Shown here: in pieces, positions 14,875 to 23,424 of the stretch
How positions within the stretch are numbered: the stretch's first letter is position 1
How the letters are laid out: each line of letters opens with the position of its first letter
DNA from: Thiobacillus sp. UBA2597
GTDB taxonomy: Bacteria > Pseudomonadota > Gammaproteobacteria > Burkholderiales > Thiobacillaceae
DNA: 34,223 nt
Direction: 5' to 3'
NCBI GenBank assembly: GCA_002339725.1
Contig: DDKN01000082.1
Span: 1-34,223 of the forward strand
Translations under genes and position numbers: made by a program
The notes under the pieces: generated by a model
Databases searched by the model: none
What the model was told of the DNA's origin: nothing
The model's input: the letters and a program-made list of their open reading frames with translations, nothing else

Positions 14875-15501
14875 TCAGTCGCCGGGGTAATTGGCGGCGA
14901 CGGCTTGCGCGGGCGGCGCCACCACCCCCATGGACACGATGTATTTCAGGGCCATGTCGACGGAGATGTCGAGCTCGATTGTCTCCGCCCGTTTCACGTA
15001 GAAATAGAAACCGTTCACCGGGCTGGGCGCGGTGGGGATGAACACCGCGACATGGTCCTCGCCCAGGCTGCCTGCCACGTCGGCCGGCACATTGGTCTGG
15101 AAGGCGAGCGACCAGGCCTCGGGGTGGGGATAGCGCACCAGCAGCACCTTGCGAAAGGCATGGCCGCTGCCGGACAGCAGCGTATCGGAGACCTGCTTGA
15201 CGCTGCCGTAGATCGATTTGACCACGGGGATGCGATGCAGCAGGCCTTCCCAGAAACGCAGCAGGCGCTGGCCGATCAGGTTGGCGGCCAGCAGGCCGGT
15301 GAGGAAGATGACCAGGGCGGTGAGCAGTACGCCGAGGCCGGGCAGGTAAAACCCGAGCCAGGCCTCCGGCTGCCAGCGCTCGGGCAGCAGGAGCAAAGTC
15401 TGATCCATGGCGACGATCAGGGCCTCGAGCACCCAGATCGTGATGCCGAGCGGCACCCAGATCAAAAGACCGGTGATGAAGTAACGCCTGATAGGGGCCA
15501 T
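14875..15501 (-). CDS. DUF502 family inner-membrane protein
   Basis: The product is 208 residues and has two transmembrane segments, at about 5-30 and 52-75, followed by a soluble region with the family stretches PVVKSIYGSVKQVSDTLL, FQTNVPADV and VAVFIPTAPSPVNGFYFYV. It belongs to DUF502, whose function is unknown. The gene commonly sits between fmdB and aspS in betaproteobacteria, as here, which suggests a conserved but unexplained link. I chose the ATG at 15501; a TTG at 15513 would add four residues. Neither has a strong ribosome-binding site. Confidence 0.88.
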   Translation of the reverse strand: MAPIRRYFITGLLIWVPLGITIWVLEALIVAMDQTLLLLPERWQPEAWLGFYLPGLGVLLTALVIFLTGLLAANLIGQRLLRFWEGLLHRIPVVKSIYGSVKQVSDTLLSGSGHAFRKVLLVRYPHPEAWSLAFQTNVPADVAGSLGEDHVAVFIPTAPSPVNGFYFYVKRAETIELDISVDMALKYIVSMGVVAPPAQAVAANYPGD

Positions 15502-15527
15502 GGATCTTTTCAAAAAAAGCCTGCGTT

Positions 15528-15556
15528 AAAACGAAGGGCGGGGCCACGCCCCGCCC
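15528..15556 (-). terminator. Rho-independent-type terminator between fmdB and DUF502
   Basis: A 9-bp perfect stem (GGGCGGGGC at 15536-15544 with GCCCCGCCC at 15548-15556, 3-base loop) is followed on the minus strand by TTCGTTTT. It would stop or attenuate transcription leaving fmdB, so DUF502-aspS may have another promoter or rely on read-through. Confidence 0.6.
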
Positions 15557-15562
15557 TGTGTA

Positions 15563-15580
15563 GCGGACCGCCCTGTCCGC
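15563..15580. repeat. Short inverted repeat GCGGAC-N6-GTCCGC
   Basis: Six-bp perfect arms (15563-15568 and 15575-15580) lie just beyond the fmdB stop, directly beside the terminator stem. It could add a second hairpin to the fmdB transcript end or be part of a dispersed element; its short arms leave this uncertain. Confidence 0.45.
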
Positions 15581-15581
15581 C

Positions 15582-15836
15582 TCAGGCCGCGCAGCCGCAG
15601 CTGCCGCCGCCGCAGGCGTGGGTCGGCGCCTCGTCCTGCTTGGGCGCGCACGCGCCGCCCTTGAAGTCGGTGGCATACCAGCCCGAGCCCTTGAGCTGGA
15701 AGCCGGCCGCCGTCAGCATCTTGCCGTAGCTTGCCTGGCCGCACTGGGGGCAGGTGGTGAGCGGGGCGTCGGACACTTTCTGCATCACATCTTCCTGGTG
15801 GCCGCAGGAAGCGCACTGGTAAGCATAAATCGGCAT
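15582..15836 (-). CDS. FmdB family zinc-ribbon protein
   Basis: The product is 84 residues. The N-terminal MPIYAYQC start and the four cysteines C8, C11, C29 and C32 (CxxC...CPxC) form the FmdB/CxxC zinc ribbon, described as a putative regulatory protein. The C-terminal part ends in a Gly/Cys-rich run (HACGGGSCGCAA) that might bind a further metal. I chose the ATG at 15836 because it has a GGAGGT site 6 nt upstream and gives the conserved MPIY start; an ATG further upstream is not supported. It begins the fmdB-DUF502-aspS group. Confidence 0.92.
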   Translation of the reverse strand: MPIYAYQCASCGHQEDVMQKVSDAPLTTCPQCGQASYGKMLTAAGFQLKGSGWYATDFKGGACAPKQDEAPTHACGGGSCGCAA

Positions 15837-15866
15837 GGTGACCTCCAAATTGCCAGGTTTGGCGGA

Positions 15867-15872
15867 ATTATA
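15867..15872 (-). promoter_or_regulatory. Possible -10 box of the fmdB promoter
   Basis: The minus strand reads TATAAT exactly, about 30 bp before the fmdB ATG, in an AT-rich patch (15865-15895). No convincing -35 element is found at the normal distance, so the promoter may be activator-dependent or the match may be chance. Confidence 0.4.
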
Positions 15873-15920
15873 TCAACGAATTCTTATATTTAGGCAGCCT
15901 GACGCATTTCAATGGCCGGC

Positions 15921-17963
15921 TCACCAGCCCAGGCGCAGGGTCAGGAAGGCCTGGCGCTCGACCAGATAGTATTCGTCGAACTCCACATGGCGGTCGTTCA
16001 GGTTCTGTACGGTCAGGGCGATCTCGTCCTCGGAGCCGGCCTTGCCCAGGCGCCTGGCCAGTTTCAGGTCGACCCGGCGATAGGCCCACTGGTCATCCCC
16101 CTCGTTCAGCCACTTGAAATGGCCGACCCGGTAATACCCCAGGCTGGTCGTCCAGCCGCCGTCGAAGGCCTTGCTCCAGAGCAGGCTGCTGGCATGGCGC
16201 GGCGCCGAGAGCTCGGCGTCGGCATCGTTGATGCCGGCCCCGGCCTGGACCCGGCTGTAGGCAGTGGAGAACACGAAGCGCCCCCAGACGGGGTGGCGCC
16301 AGTCCAGGGTGAGCTCGGTTCCATAGACATGCAGCTCGCCGGAATTGTAGAAATAGTTGGCCTTGGCATTGCCGAACCAGGAATAGGCCGCCCGGTTATA
16401 GCCCGCCGGCTGGGCAAAGCCGCAGAGGTTGGCATCCAGGTTGCAGGTCTTGCTGTCGATGTACCGGCTGTACCGATCCGAATAGAGGCGCGCGTCCACC
16501 TGCAGGCGAAGCGCCGGAAAGCGGCCGACATAGCCGAGCTCCCTGAAGCTGACCCGCTCCGGGTCGAGCGGCAGATAGGACCAGTAACCGACATCGGCGA
16601 TGTCATTCGCCGTACCGGGATAGACCTCGCGCGCACGTGCCTCGAACAGGGTAGGCGCACGATAACCCCGGCCGGCGCTGAGGCGCAGGCTGTGGTTGGG
16701 GGCAAATTGGTAATTGGCCGCCAGGCGGGGCGAGAACAGGGTATCGGTGAGGTAGTGCCGCTCCAGCATGGCACCGGCATGCAGCAGCCAATCCGGCGTC
16801 GCCTGCCAGTCGAGATTGCCGAACACCTGCCACTGGGTGCCGGACACCGTGCCCAGGCCATGCAGGTAATGGGCCGATTCCACCTGGTCGTGGCGCAAGC
16901 CTGCCCCCCACACCCCGCGCAGGGATGGGCTGAAACGGTGGATCTGCTGGAATTCGATGTCGTCCCGCCGCATGTCGACCCCGAATTCGACCGGCAGCCA
17001 GGCCGTCGGGAGCGTCGGGGAATTGCTCTTGAGATAGGCCTCGCGTTCCTTGCGCTCGTGCTGGTAATACTGCACCGACACTTCCGAGCCCGGCGCATAA
17101 CTGTTGCGCCAGGCGAGCTGGATGAAGTTGGCGTCACTGCCGCGCTCATGCACGGGATATTTGTGCGGTTCGAGGGTGGTGCCCGCCACATCGTTGCCAC
17201 GGCTCAGGCCCAGCTGCAGCCGCCACTCCTGGCGCAGATCGGGGCGCCAGGCCCAGTGCGCGTTGAGTACCTGACGCTGGTTGGTTTCATCCCAGAAGCT
17301 GGGTTTGGCGCCCCGGTCCTCGAAACGGCTCAACTCACGGCTGGAGAAACTGACCCGCCAATCGAAGGCAGCACCGCTGCCGCCGCCCCGGACATAGTAG
17401 TCCTCGAAGCCGCGGCGTCCGCGTGACATCACCAGATCGACCCCGGGGTCCGCCCCGGGCAGGCGGGTGATGATGTTGATCACGCCCTGAAAGGCATTGG
17501 CCCCATAGCTGGCCTGATTGGGGCCGCGCACCACCTCGACCCGTTCGACATCCTCCAGCCGCAGCGGCAGGCCCTGCCAGTCGACGCCACCGCGGAAGGG
17601 GTCGAACACCGAGCGGCCGTCGACCAGCACCAGCAGGCGGCGCGAGGTGGCATCGCCCAGGCCGTGATTGACCACGCTGGGCGGCCCCTGGGGCCAATCC
17701 GCCACCAGAAAACCCGGCACCAGGCGGAACACATCGTGAATTTCGGTGAAGCCCGAGGCCCGGATCATGTCCCGGTCGATCACGGTCACCGGCGCCGGGA
17801 CATCCAGCGGCGACTGGGTCAGACGCGAGGCCGTCAGCACGCTCGGCAGCTCCATCAGGAACAGGGCCTCGGAGGGTTCCGACGCAGCCGCCGGCCCTGC
17901 CAGGGTCAGGGCCAGGGCAGGTGCCAGGACCGGGCGGGGGAAAATCGCTCGCTTGCTGAACAC
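15921..17963 (-). CDS. TonB-dependent outer-membrane receptor (receptor 1)
   Basis: The product is 680 residues with a signal peptide (cleavage after about residue 27), then a plug domain (about 47-168, with TVIDRDMIRASGFTEIHDVF, LLVLVDGRSVF, VERVEVVRGPNQASYGANAF and GVINIIT). The C-terminal beta-barrel ends in LTLRLGW, suitable for outer-membrane insertion. Such receptors take up siderophores, vitamin B12, metals or other ligands with TonB energy; the ligand is unknown. A CNLDANLC pair in the barrel could form a disulfide. I chose a GTG start at 17963. It follows the acyl-ACP synthetase gene by 55 bp on the same strand and may be in the same transcript. Confidence 0.93.
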   Translation of the reverse strand: MFSKRAIFPRPVLAPALALTLAGPAAASEPSEALFLMELPSVLTASRLTQSPLDVPAPVTVIDRDMIRASGFTEIHDVFRLVPGFLVADWPQGPPSVVNHGLGDATSRRLLVLVDGRSVFDPFRGGVDWQGLPLRLEDVERVEVVRGPNQASYGANAFQGVINIITRLPGADPGVDLVMSRGRRGFEDYYVRGGGSGAAFDWRVSFSSRELSRFEDRGAKPSFWDETNQRQVLNAHWAWRPDLRQEWRLQLGLSRGNDVAGTTLEPHKYPVHERGSDANFIQLAWRNSYAPGSEVSVQYYQHERKEREAYLKSNSPTLPTAWLPVEFGVDMRRDDIEFQQIHRFSPSLRGVWGAGLRHDQVESAHYLHGLGTVSGTQWQVFGNLDWQATPDWLLHAGAMLERHYLTDTLFSPRLAANYQFAPNHSLRLSAGRGYRAPTLFEARAREVYPGTANDIADVGYWSYLPLDPERVSFRELGYVGRFPALRLQVDARLYSDRYSRYIDSKTCNLDANLCGFAQPAGYNRAAYSWFGNAKANYFYNSGELHVYGTELTLDWRHPVWGRFVFSTAYSRVQAGAGINDADAELSAPRHASSLLWSKAFDGGWTTSLGYYRVGHFKWLNEGDDQWAYRRVDLKLARRLGKAGSEDEIALTVQNLNDRHVEFDEYYLVERQAFLTLRLGW

Positions 17964-18018
17964 CCGGCTACTTTACGTCAAGTCGCCGTCCCTGCCGACC
18001 CGGGCATCCGCTGCCGTC

Positions 18019-19623
18019 CTAGTGCGGCAGCTTGGCGTGGCGCAGACGCAAATAGTCGATCTTGCCCGAGCCCAACACCGGCAGATCGTCGACCACCTCG
18101 ATCTGCCGCGGCACGGCCAGTTCCGGGTAGCCCAGGCCGCGGGCGGCGGCGGCGAGCTGCTCCCGGGTCAGGTCGGAATCGGTGGTGAACAGGATGATGG
18201 CCTCGCCCCGCGCCGGATCCGGCACGTTGAGCGCCGCATGCCGGGCCTCGGCCGAGGCGGCGCGGGCGATGGCCTCGGTCATCTCCAGGCAGACCATCTC
18301 GCCGGCCACCTTGGCGAAGCGCTTGAGCCGGCCGACGATGGTGACATAGCCCTCGGCGTCGAGCTCGACCACGTCGCCCGTGTCGTGCCAGCCCTCGCCG
18401 GCGGCGGAGCGCGGCGGCTCCAGCACGGCCGGCGCCTCGGGGCGGTAATAGCCGGACATGATGTTCGGCCCGCGCACATGCAGTTCACCGCCGCGCGCGA
18501 TACCCGGCACCGGCAGGACCCTGGCCTCCACACCGGGCAACAGCCGACCGACGCTGCCCGGCCGGTTGGCGCCCGGCACGTTCACCGACAGCACCGGCGC
18601 CATTTCGGTCGCCCCATAGCCTTCGTAGATATCGATACCGAACTTTTCGCGCCAGCACTGGCGCACCGGCTCGGCCAGCTTCTCGGCCCCGGCGATCACG
18701 TAACGCAGGCTCTGCAGGTCGCCGGGCTCGGCACAGCGGGCGTATTGGTTGAGGAAGGTGCTGGTGCCGAGCAGGACCGTGCTGCGGTCGCGCCGGATCA
18801 GTTCGACGATGGTTTTGTAATGCAGCGGGCTGGTGTAGAGCAGCAGGCGGCACCCCGCCATCAAGGGCAGCAGGGCGCCGGCGGTGAGGCCGAAGGAGTG
18901 GAAGATCGGCAGTGCGTTCAGGAAGCGGTCTTCCGGCGAGAACGGAAAGGCCTGGCGCACTTGGGCGATGTTGGCCAGGATCGCCCGGTGCGCCAGCACC
19001 ACGCCCTTGGGCCGCCCCTCGGTGCCCGAGGTGAACAGGACCACGGCCGGCGCCTCCGGATCGCCCTTGGGCGTCGCCCGCTTCGGCCACCACAGGGCGA
19101 AGCCCATGAGCCAGAGCTTGTCGATGAGATTGAAGCGCGGGCGCAGGTCCTCCAGATAGACCAGCTCCACCCCCTTGAGCGCGCCGGCCACCTCGGTCAG
19201 GTTGGCCTTGGCGAGAAACGCGCGCGAGGTCAGCACGGTGCGGATGCGCGCAGTCTCGCAGGCGCTCTGGATCAGCTCCGGCCCGGCCGTGTAGTTGAGC
19301 AGGCAGGGGATGCGGCGGAAGGCGCTGAGGCCGAACACCAGCCCCAGGGTGGAGACCATGTTGGGCATGAACACCCCGACATGCTCGCCGGCCTGGGTCA
19401 GCTTGCAGGTCAGCCGCCCGAGGGCGAGGCTGATCTTGATCAGATCGCGATAGCTGTAGTGGCCCGGGCGCATGTCCTCGATCTGGCCGGCGCCAAGCCT
19501 GCCATGCTGCCGGCCGGCCTCGATCAGGGCGGTAAACAGGGTATGGCGGGCCTGGAAGGCCAGGGGCTGCGCCGGCCAGGTGGCGCCGGCCGGCTCGACT
19601 GCGGATTGATCGCGCTCGCTCAT
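18019..19623 (-). CDS. AMP-dependent acyl-ACP/acyl-CoA synthetase (Aas synthetase domain)
   Basis: The protein has 534 residues with a full ANL-superfamily layout: P-loop TSGTEGRPKG (198-207), YGATE (336-340), GWHDTGD (411-417) and the C-terminal catalytic lysine K521 in LGSGKIDY. The GSGK ending and the overall sequence resemble the synthetase half of E. coli Aas, which activates fatty acids and passes them to ACP. The N-terminal acyltransferase half of Aas is absent, so it is a stand-alone synthetase. It is 18 bp downstream of a FadL gene with a GAGGCGG site, suggesting that imported fatty acids are activated by this enzyme. Confidence 0.92.
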   Translation of the reverse strand: MSERDQSAVEPAGATWPAQPLAFQARHTLFTALIEAGRQHGRLGAGQIEDMRPGHYSYRDLIKISLALGRLTCKLTQAGEHVGVFMPNMVSTLGLVFGLSAFRRIPCLLNYTAGPELIQSACETARIRTVLTSRAFLAKANLTEVAGALKGVELVYLEDLRPRFNLIDKLWLMGFALWWPKRATPKGDPEAPAVVLFTSGTEGRPKGVVLAHRAILANIAQVRQAFPFSPEDRFLNALPIFHSFGLTAGALLPLMAGCRLLLYTSPLHYKTIVELIRRDRSTVLLGTSTFLNQYARCAEPGDLQSLRYVIAGAEKLAEPVRQCWREKFGIDIYEGYGATEMAPVLSVNVPGANRPGSVGRLLPGVEARVLPVPGIARGGELHVRGPNIMSGYYRPEAPAVLEPPRSAAGEGWHDTGDVVELDAEGYVTIVGRLKRFAKVAGEMVCLEMTEAIARAASAEARHAALNVPDPARGEAIILFTTDSDLTREQLAAAARGLGYPELAVPRQIEVVDDLPVLGSGKIDYLRLRHAKLPH

Positions 19624-19641
19624 CCGCCGCCTCGAATGCGA

Positions 19642-20853
19642 TCAGAAGGTGTGGGTGTATTGGGCGCTCAGGATGTCGACCTTGCCTTTGTATTCGCCCT
19701 TCACCGTCACGGCACCTTCGGTGTGATTGATCTTGACCCGCTCGACCAGCAAATGGGCATAACCGACGTCGACCCAGCCCTTGTCGGACACCTTGTATTG
19801 GCCGCCGAAGGCGAGCCAGACGCGGTCGCCGTCGGGGATGCGCGGCGTGCGGTGCTGGGCATCCGGCACCGGCCCCTGGTCGTAGGCCACGCCCATGCGC
19901 CAGAGCCATTTGTCGTTCTGCCGGTAATTGGCACCGGCCGAGACGCGCCAGGTGTCGTCCCAGTTCTCCGGGATGTCGATCACGGTGGCACCGGTATTCG
20001 ACCGAACCACCTTGAAGCGGTCAAAACTGCTCCAGCCGGTCCAGGTCAGATCGGCCAGCATTTCCCAGGCATCGCTCAGCCGGGTCACGACGCTCAGCGC
20101 GGCACTGTCCGGCAATTCGACCTTGGCTGAAATCGGACCGTTGTCGGCCGGACTGTTACTGTAAGTCACCGTGCCCGCCAATTCCTGCTTGATCGTCGAG
20201 CGGTATGCCAGGCCGATGCGGGTGTTGTTGTCCAGGCGGGCCAAGACCCCGAGGTTATAGCCCCACGCGGTATCGTCGCCCTTCAGGGTGGCAATGCCCT
20301 TGGGGCCGGCATACTGGGTCAGCTCGGCCTCGATGTATTGCAGATTGATGCCGGCGCCCAGCGCGATCTTGTCGTTGAGCAGCCAGGCCAGGCTGGGGTT
20401 GAGGTTGACGGTCTTGAGGTCGGACAGCAGCGCCTGCGTGCTGCCCGCCCAGGGGTGGTCGTATTCGCTCCTGAGGCCGAACGGACTGCTGATGCCGAGG
20501 CCGAATTTCCAGCCCGGCCCGACGTCGCGCGCGTAATAGGCATTGGGCACAAAATTGAGGCCGCCGATGTCGCCACCGTTGCCGGTATAGCCAAACGGAT
20601 TACTACTACCCTGATTGGTGAACTTGATCGAAGGCCGGATCAGATGACCGACCAGCACCAGCTGCTCGCCCTCGATGCGCATCAGGCCGGCCGGATTGAA
20701 GTAGACCGTGCTGGCGTCCTGGGCCGAGGCGGCCTGGCCGGCATAGGCATTGCCCAGGCCGCTGGCGTTGTGCTCGATCAGATTGAAGCCGGAGGCCCAG
20801 GCGCCGGCGCTCAGGCCCAGACCGCACATGGCACACAGCATCTCGATCCGCAT
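19642..20853 (-). CDS. FadL/OmpP1 family outer-membrane fatty-acid transporter
   Basis: The product is 403 residues with a signal peptide (cleavage after AWA, about residue 20). The mature N-terminus SGFNLIEHNASGLGNAYAG and the YFNPAGL motif (51-57) are hallmarks of FadL-type channels. The C-terminus ends in aromatic QYTHTF, as for a beta-barrel. FadL proteins let long-chain fatty acids or other hydrophobic compounds pass the outer membrane. A GAGGAGGG site precedes the ATG. It lies 30 bp after the hybrid kinase gene and directly before the acyl-ACP synthetase gene, so uptake and activation look coupled. Confidence 0.94.
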   Translation of the reverse strand: MRIEMLCAMCGLGLSAGAWASGFNLIEHNASGLGNAYAGQAASAQDASTVYFNPAGLMRIEGEQLVLVGHLIRPSIKFTNQGSSNPFGYTGNGGDIGGLNFVPNAYYARDVGPGWKFGLGISSPFGLRSEYDHPWAGSTQALLSDLKTVNLNPSLAWLLNDKIALGAGINLQYIEAELTQYAGPKGIATLKGDDTAWGYNLGVLARLDNNTRIGLAYRSTIKQELAGTVTYSNSPADNGPISAKVELPDSAALSVVTRLSDAWEMLADLTWTGWSSFDRFKVVRSNTGATVIDIPENWDDTWRVSAGANYRQNDKWLWRMGVAYDQGPVPDAQHRTPRIPDGDRVWLAFGGQYKVSDKGWVDVGYAHLLVERVKINHTEGAVTVKGEYKGKVDILSAQYTHTF

Positions 20854-20883
20854 CGCACCCTCCTCGTCCAGTTGATGGCGGCC

Positions 20884-22755
20884 TCAGGCCGAGGCCGCCT
20901 CGCGTCGCAGCAGCCGGGAAACCAAGGCCCGTAGTTTAGCCGGCTGCACCGGTTTGTGCAGCAAAGGATAGCCCTTGTCGGCGATGGCCCGCATGCCGAC
21001 ATCGGTGGTATCGCCGGTGACCACGACCACCGGGAACTCGGCCCCGCGGAACAGGCGGCGCAGGCGCTCCACCACGTCAAGGCCGGTCTCACCGACGCTC
21101 AGGCGGTAATCCGTCAGCACCAGGGAAGGCGGCTGCGACATCTGCGACAGGGCCTCGTCGCCGCTGCGCGCCATGATCACTTCCAGCCCCCAGCCTTGCA
21201 GCAGGGCAACCAGGGCATCCAGCACGCTCTCATCGTCATCGATCACCAACACCCGCCCGTGGAGCCGGGCATAGGCCGCCGCCATGACCCCGTTGGACGC
21301 CGGATATTGCCCGGCATCGGCGCCGGCCAGGGCCACATCGACACTGAACACCGTCCCCCTGCCCGGGATCGAGCGCACGCTCAACTCATGGTTCAACAGG
21401 CGCACCAGGCGATCGACGATGGCCAGGCCCAGGCCCAGGCCCTTGGTCCGATCGCGCTTGACGGTCTGTATCTGGTAAAACTCGGAGAAGATGTCGGCGA
21501 AGTGTTCCTGCGGAATGCCGATGCCGGTATCCCAGACCTGAAAGCGGACGGCCTCGCCGTGCCGGCGCGCCGCGATCAGGATGCCGCCGCGATCGGTGTA
21601 GCGCAGGGCGTTGGACACCAGGTTGCGCAGGATGCGGTCGAGCAGCACCGGGTCGCTCATGACCTGGAGCGGCAGGCTGTGGACCTTGAGCCTGAGTCCC
21701 TTGGAGGCCGCCTCGTACTGAAAATCGTCGCGCAGCCGATCGAGCAGGTGGGCCACCGACACCCGCGCCAGCTGAGGTGTGATGATGCCGGCATCCAATT
21801 TGGACACATCGAGCACGGTGCTGAACAGCCCCTCGGTCGCCGCCACCGAGGATTGGATCTTGCCCAGGATCGCCTGGCCCTCCTCGGTCGTCACGTGCGG
21901 CTGCAGCGCCGCCGCAAACAGGCCGATGGCGTGCATCGGCTGACGCAGATCATGGCTGGCCGCGGCCAGGAAACGCGATTTGGCCCGGTTGGCCAGCTCG
22001 GCAGTGTCTTTCTGTCGCGCCAGCTCGGCCGTCACCTCGGCCACCTGTTGGCGCATGTTGTCGCGCAATGCTTCGAGCGACTCGGCCATTTGCCGAATGC
22101 CCTGCTGCAACTCGGTCAGCTCGTCGCCCCCGTTCGCCCCCGCCGACAGGCCGGCGGCTTCAGCACCGGTCAGGCGCCGCACGGTCTGCCGCATTTCCTG
22201 CAAGGGTCGAAGACTGCTGCGCCCCAGCCAGAATAGGAAGCCCCCCGCGGTCAGCAGACCGAGCCCGAGGATCGCCAACACCGCCGCCAACGTGCTGCGG
22301 GCGGCCTCCCAATAGCGCTCGGGGCTCAGGGTCAACTCCACCCGCACGCGCTGCGTCATGCCGCTTGGGGGCGCCCCGGGCAGACTCGCCCAGGCGGCAT
22401 AGTGCCCGAGGTCGGTATCGATCGGCCACGGGGGGCGGCTCGCCTTGGACAGGTTTTCACCGGCCACGGCCTCGCCGATCAGGCCGCCGTCGGCAGCGCG
22501 GACGCGCACATGGCGCACCCCCTCCTCGGCCAACACCGAGCGCATCAGCGCCGCCAGCCGTTCCGGCGTCAAGGGCCCGGCGGCGGCAAGCTGCTCCACT
22601 GCCAGCGCCAGGCGGCGGGCCAGCCCCTCTCCCTGTTGCCGCATGCCCCACTCGATCTCGGCCAGCCGTGTCTGAATCAGATAGCCGCCCAGCAGCAGTG
22701 TGATCAGCAACAGGGGCACGAAGCCGAGCAGATAAATCCGGGTGCGCAGCTTCAT
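20884..22755 (-). CDS. Hybrid sensor histidine kinase / response regulator
   Basis: The product has 623 residues. Order of domains: transmembrane helix (about 7-28), periplasmic region of about 125 residues with no recognised ligand domain, second helix (about 155-178), HAMP-like linker, HisKA with phospho-acceptor H268 (AAASHDLRQPMHAI), HATPase (N382, DTGIG at 409-413, GLGLGL), and a C-terminal receiver (D506/D507, D549 as phosphoacceptor, K601). I chose the ATG at 22755 because MKLRTRIY gives a normal membrane start and an AGGA site precedes it. It follows the RR gene by 31 bp, and its input probably comes from the periplasm. Confidence 0.95.
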   Translation of the reverse strand: MKLRTRIYLLGFVPLLLITLLLGGYLIQTRLAEIEWGMRQQGEGLARRLALAVEQLAAAGPLTPERLAALMRSVLAEEGVRHVRVRAADGGLIGEAVAGENLSKASRPPWPIDTDLGHYAAWASLPGAPPSGMTQRVRVELTLSPERYWEAARSTLAAVLAILGLGLLTAGGFLFWLGRSSLRPLQEMRQTVRRLTGAEAAGLSAGANGGDELTELQQGIRQMAESLEALRDNMRQQVAEVTAELARQKDTAELANRAKSRFLAAASHDLRQPMHAIGLFAAALQPHVTTEEGQAILGKIQSSVAATEGLFSTVLDVSKLDAGIITPQLARVSVAHLLDRLRDDFQYEAASKGLRLKVHSLPLQVMSDPVLLDRILRNLVSNALRYTDRGGILIAARRHGEAVRFQVWDTGIGIPQEHFADIFSEFYQIQTVKRDRTKGLGLGLAIVDRLVRLLNHELSVRSIPGRGTVFSVDVALAGADAGQYPASNGVMAAAYARLHGRVLVIDDDESVLDALVALLQGWGLEVIMARSGDEALSQMSQPPSLVLTDYRLSVGETGLDVVERLRRLFRGAEFPVVVVTGDTTDVGMRAIADKGYPLLHKPVQPAKLRALVSRLLRREAASA

Positions 22756-22786
22756 GCCCGATTCCTGGCTTGAAGCGTCACCGCGC

Positions 22787-23410
22787 TTATTGCACCAGCT
22801 TGAGACGGCGCGCCAGCAGGGCCGCCTCGATGCGATTGGCGACCCCGAGCACGCGGTAGACGGCATTGAGATGGACCTTGACCGTGCCCTCGCTCAGATC
22901 GAGCTCGCGACAGATCTGCTTGTTGGTCCGCCCCCCCGCCAGCAGGCGCAGCACCTCGCGCTGACGCTCGGTCAAGCGGGACAACACGCTGTCGGGCGGA
23001 AGGGGCGGCGGCGCCGAGCCGATGAGCTGGGGCGGGATATAGACCCCGCCCGACAACACCAGCCGCAGGGCCGAAAACATGACTTGCGAGGAGGAGGATT
23101 TGGGAATGAAACCGGCGACCCCGATATCCATGAGCGCCTCGACCTGAGCGCGGGATTCCGAGGCCGACAGGATCACGACCGGGATGTCGGGATGCTGATC
23201 CAGCACCTGTTGCACGCTGTCCAGGCCTTCCATGCCCGGCATCGACAGGTCCAGCAGCAGCAGGTCGGCATCCGGGTGCAGCCGGGCCTGCTCCAGGGCC
23301 TCGTCCAGGCTGGCCGCTTCCAGCACCTGGGTCTCGGCATCCAGCTGTTTCAGCAACAGCGCGAAACCGTCGCGGAACAGGGCGTGATCGTCGGCCAGGA
23401 TGGCCTTCAT
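22787..23410 (-). CDS. LuxR/NarL family response regulator
   Basis: The product has 207 residues: a receiver domain with acidic pocket D7-D8, phosphoacceptor D54 (LLLDLSMPG) and K104, then a LuxR-type helix-turn-helix at about 143-205 (LTERQREVLRLLAGG..., EGTVKVHLNAVYRVL). It is probably the cognate regulator of the adjacent hybrid kinase. The gene lies between ssb (14 bp) and the kinase gene (31 bp). An ATG at 23410 is the only sensible start, since a longer frame upstream runs over ssb. Targets are not visible. Confidence 0.95.
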   Translation of the reverse strand: MKAILADDHALFRDGFALLLKQLDAETQVLEAASLDEALEQARLHPDADLLLLDLSMPGMEGLDSVQQVLDQHPDIPVVILSASESRAQVEALMDIGVAGFIPKSSSSQVMFSALRLVLSGGVYIPPQLIGSAPPPLPPDSVLSRLTERQREVLRLLAGGRTNKQICRELDLSEGTVKVHLNAVYRVLGVANRIEAALLARRLKLVQ

Positions 23411-23424
23411 AGCGGGGTGCCGTT

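Noticed and set aside
17746..20130. Plus-strand 794-codon open frame opposite TonB receptor 1, the synthetase and FadL
   Set aside because: It crosses three well-supported genes on the other strand, is full of Gly/Arg/His-rich low-complexity sequence, and has no recognisable domain; it is a high-GC shadow frame.
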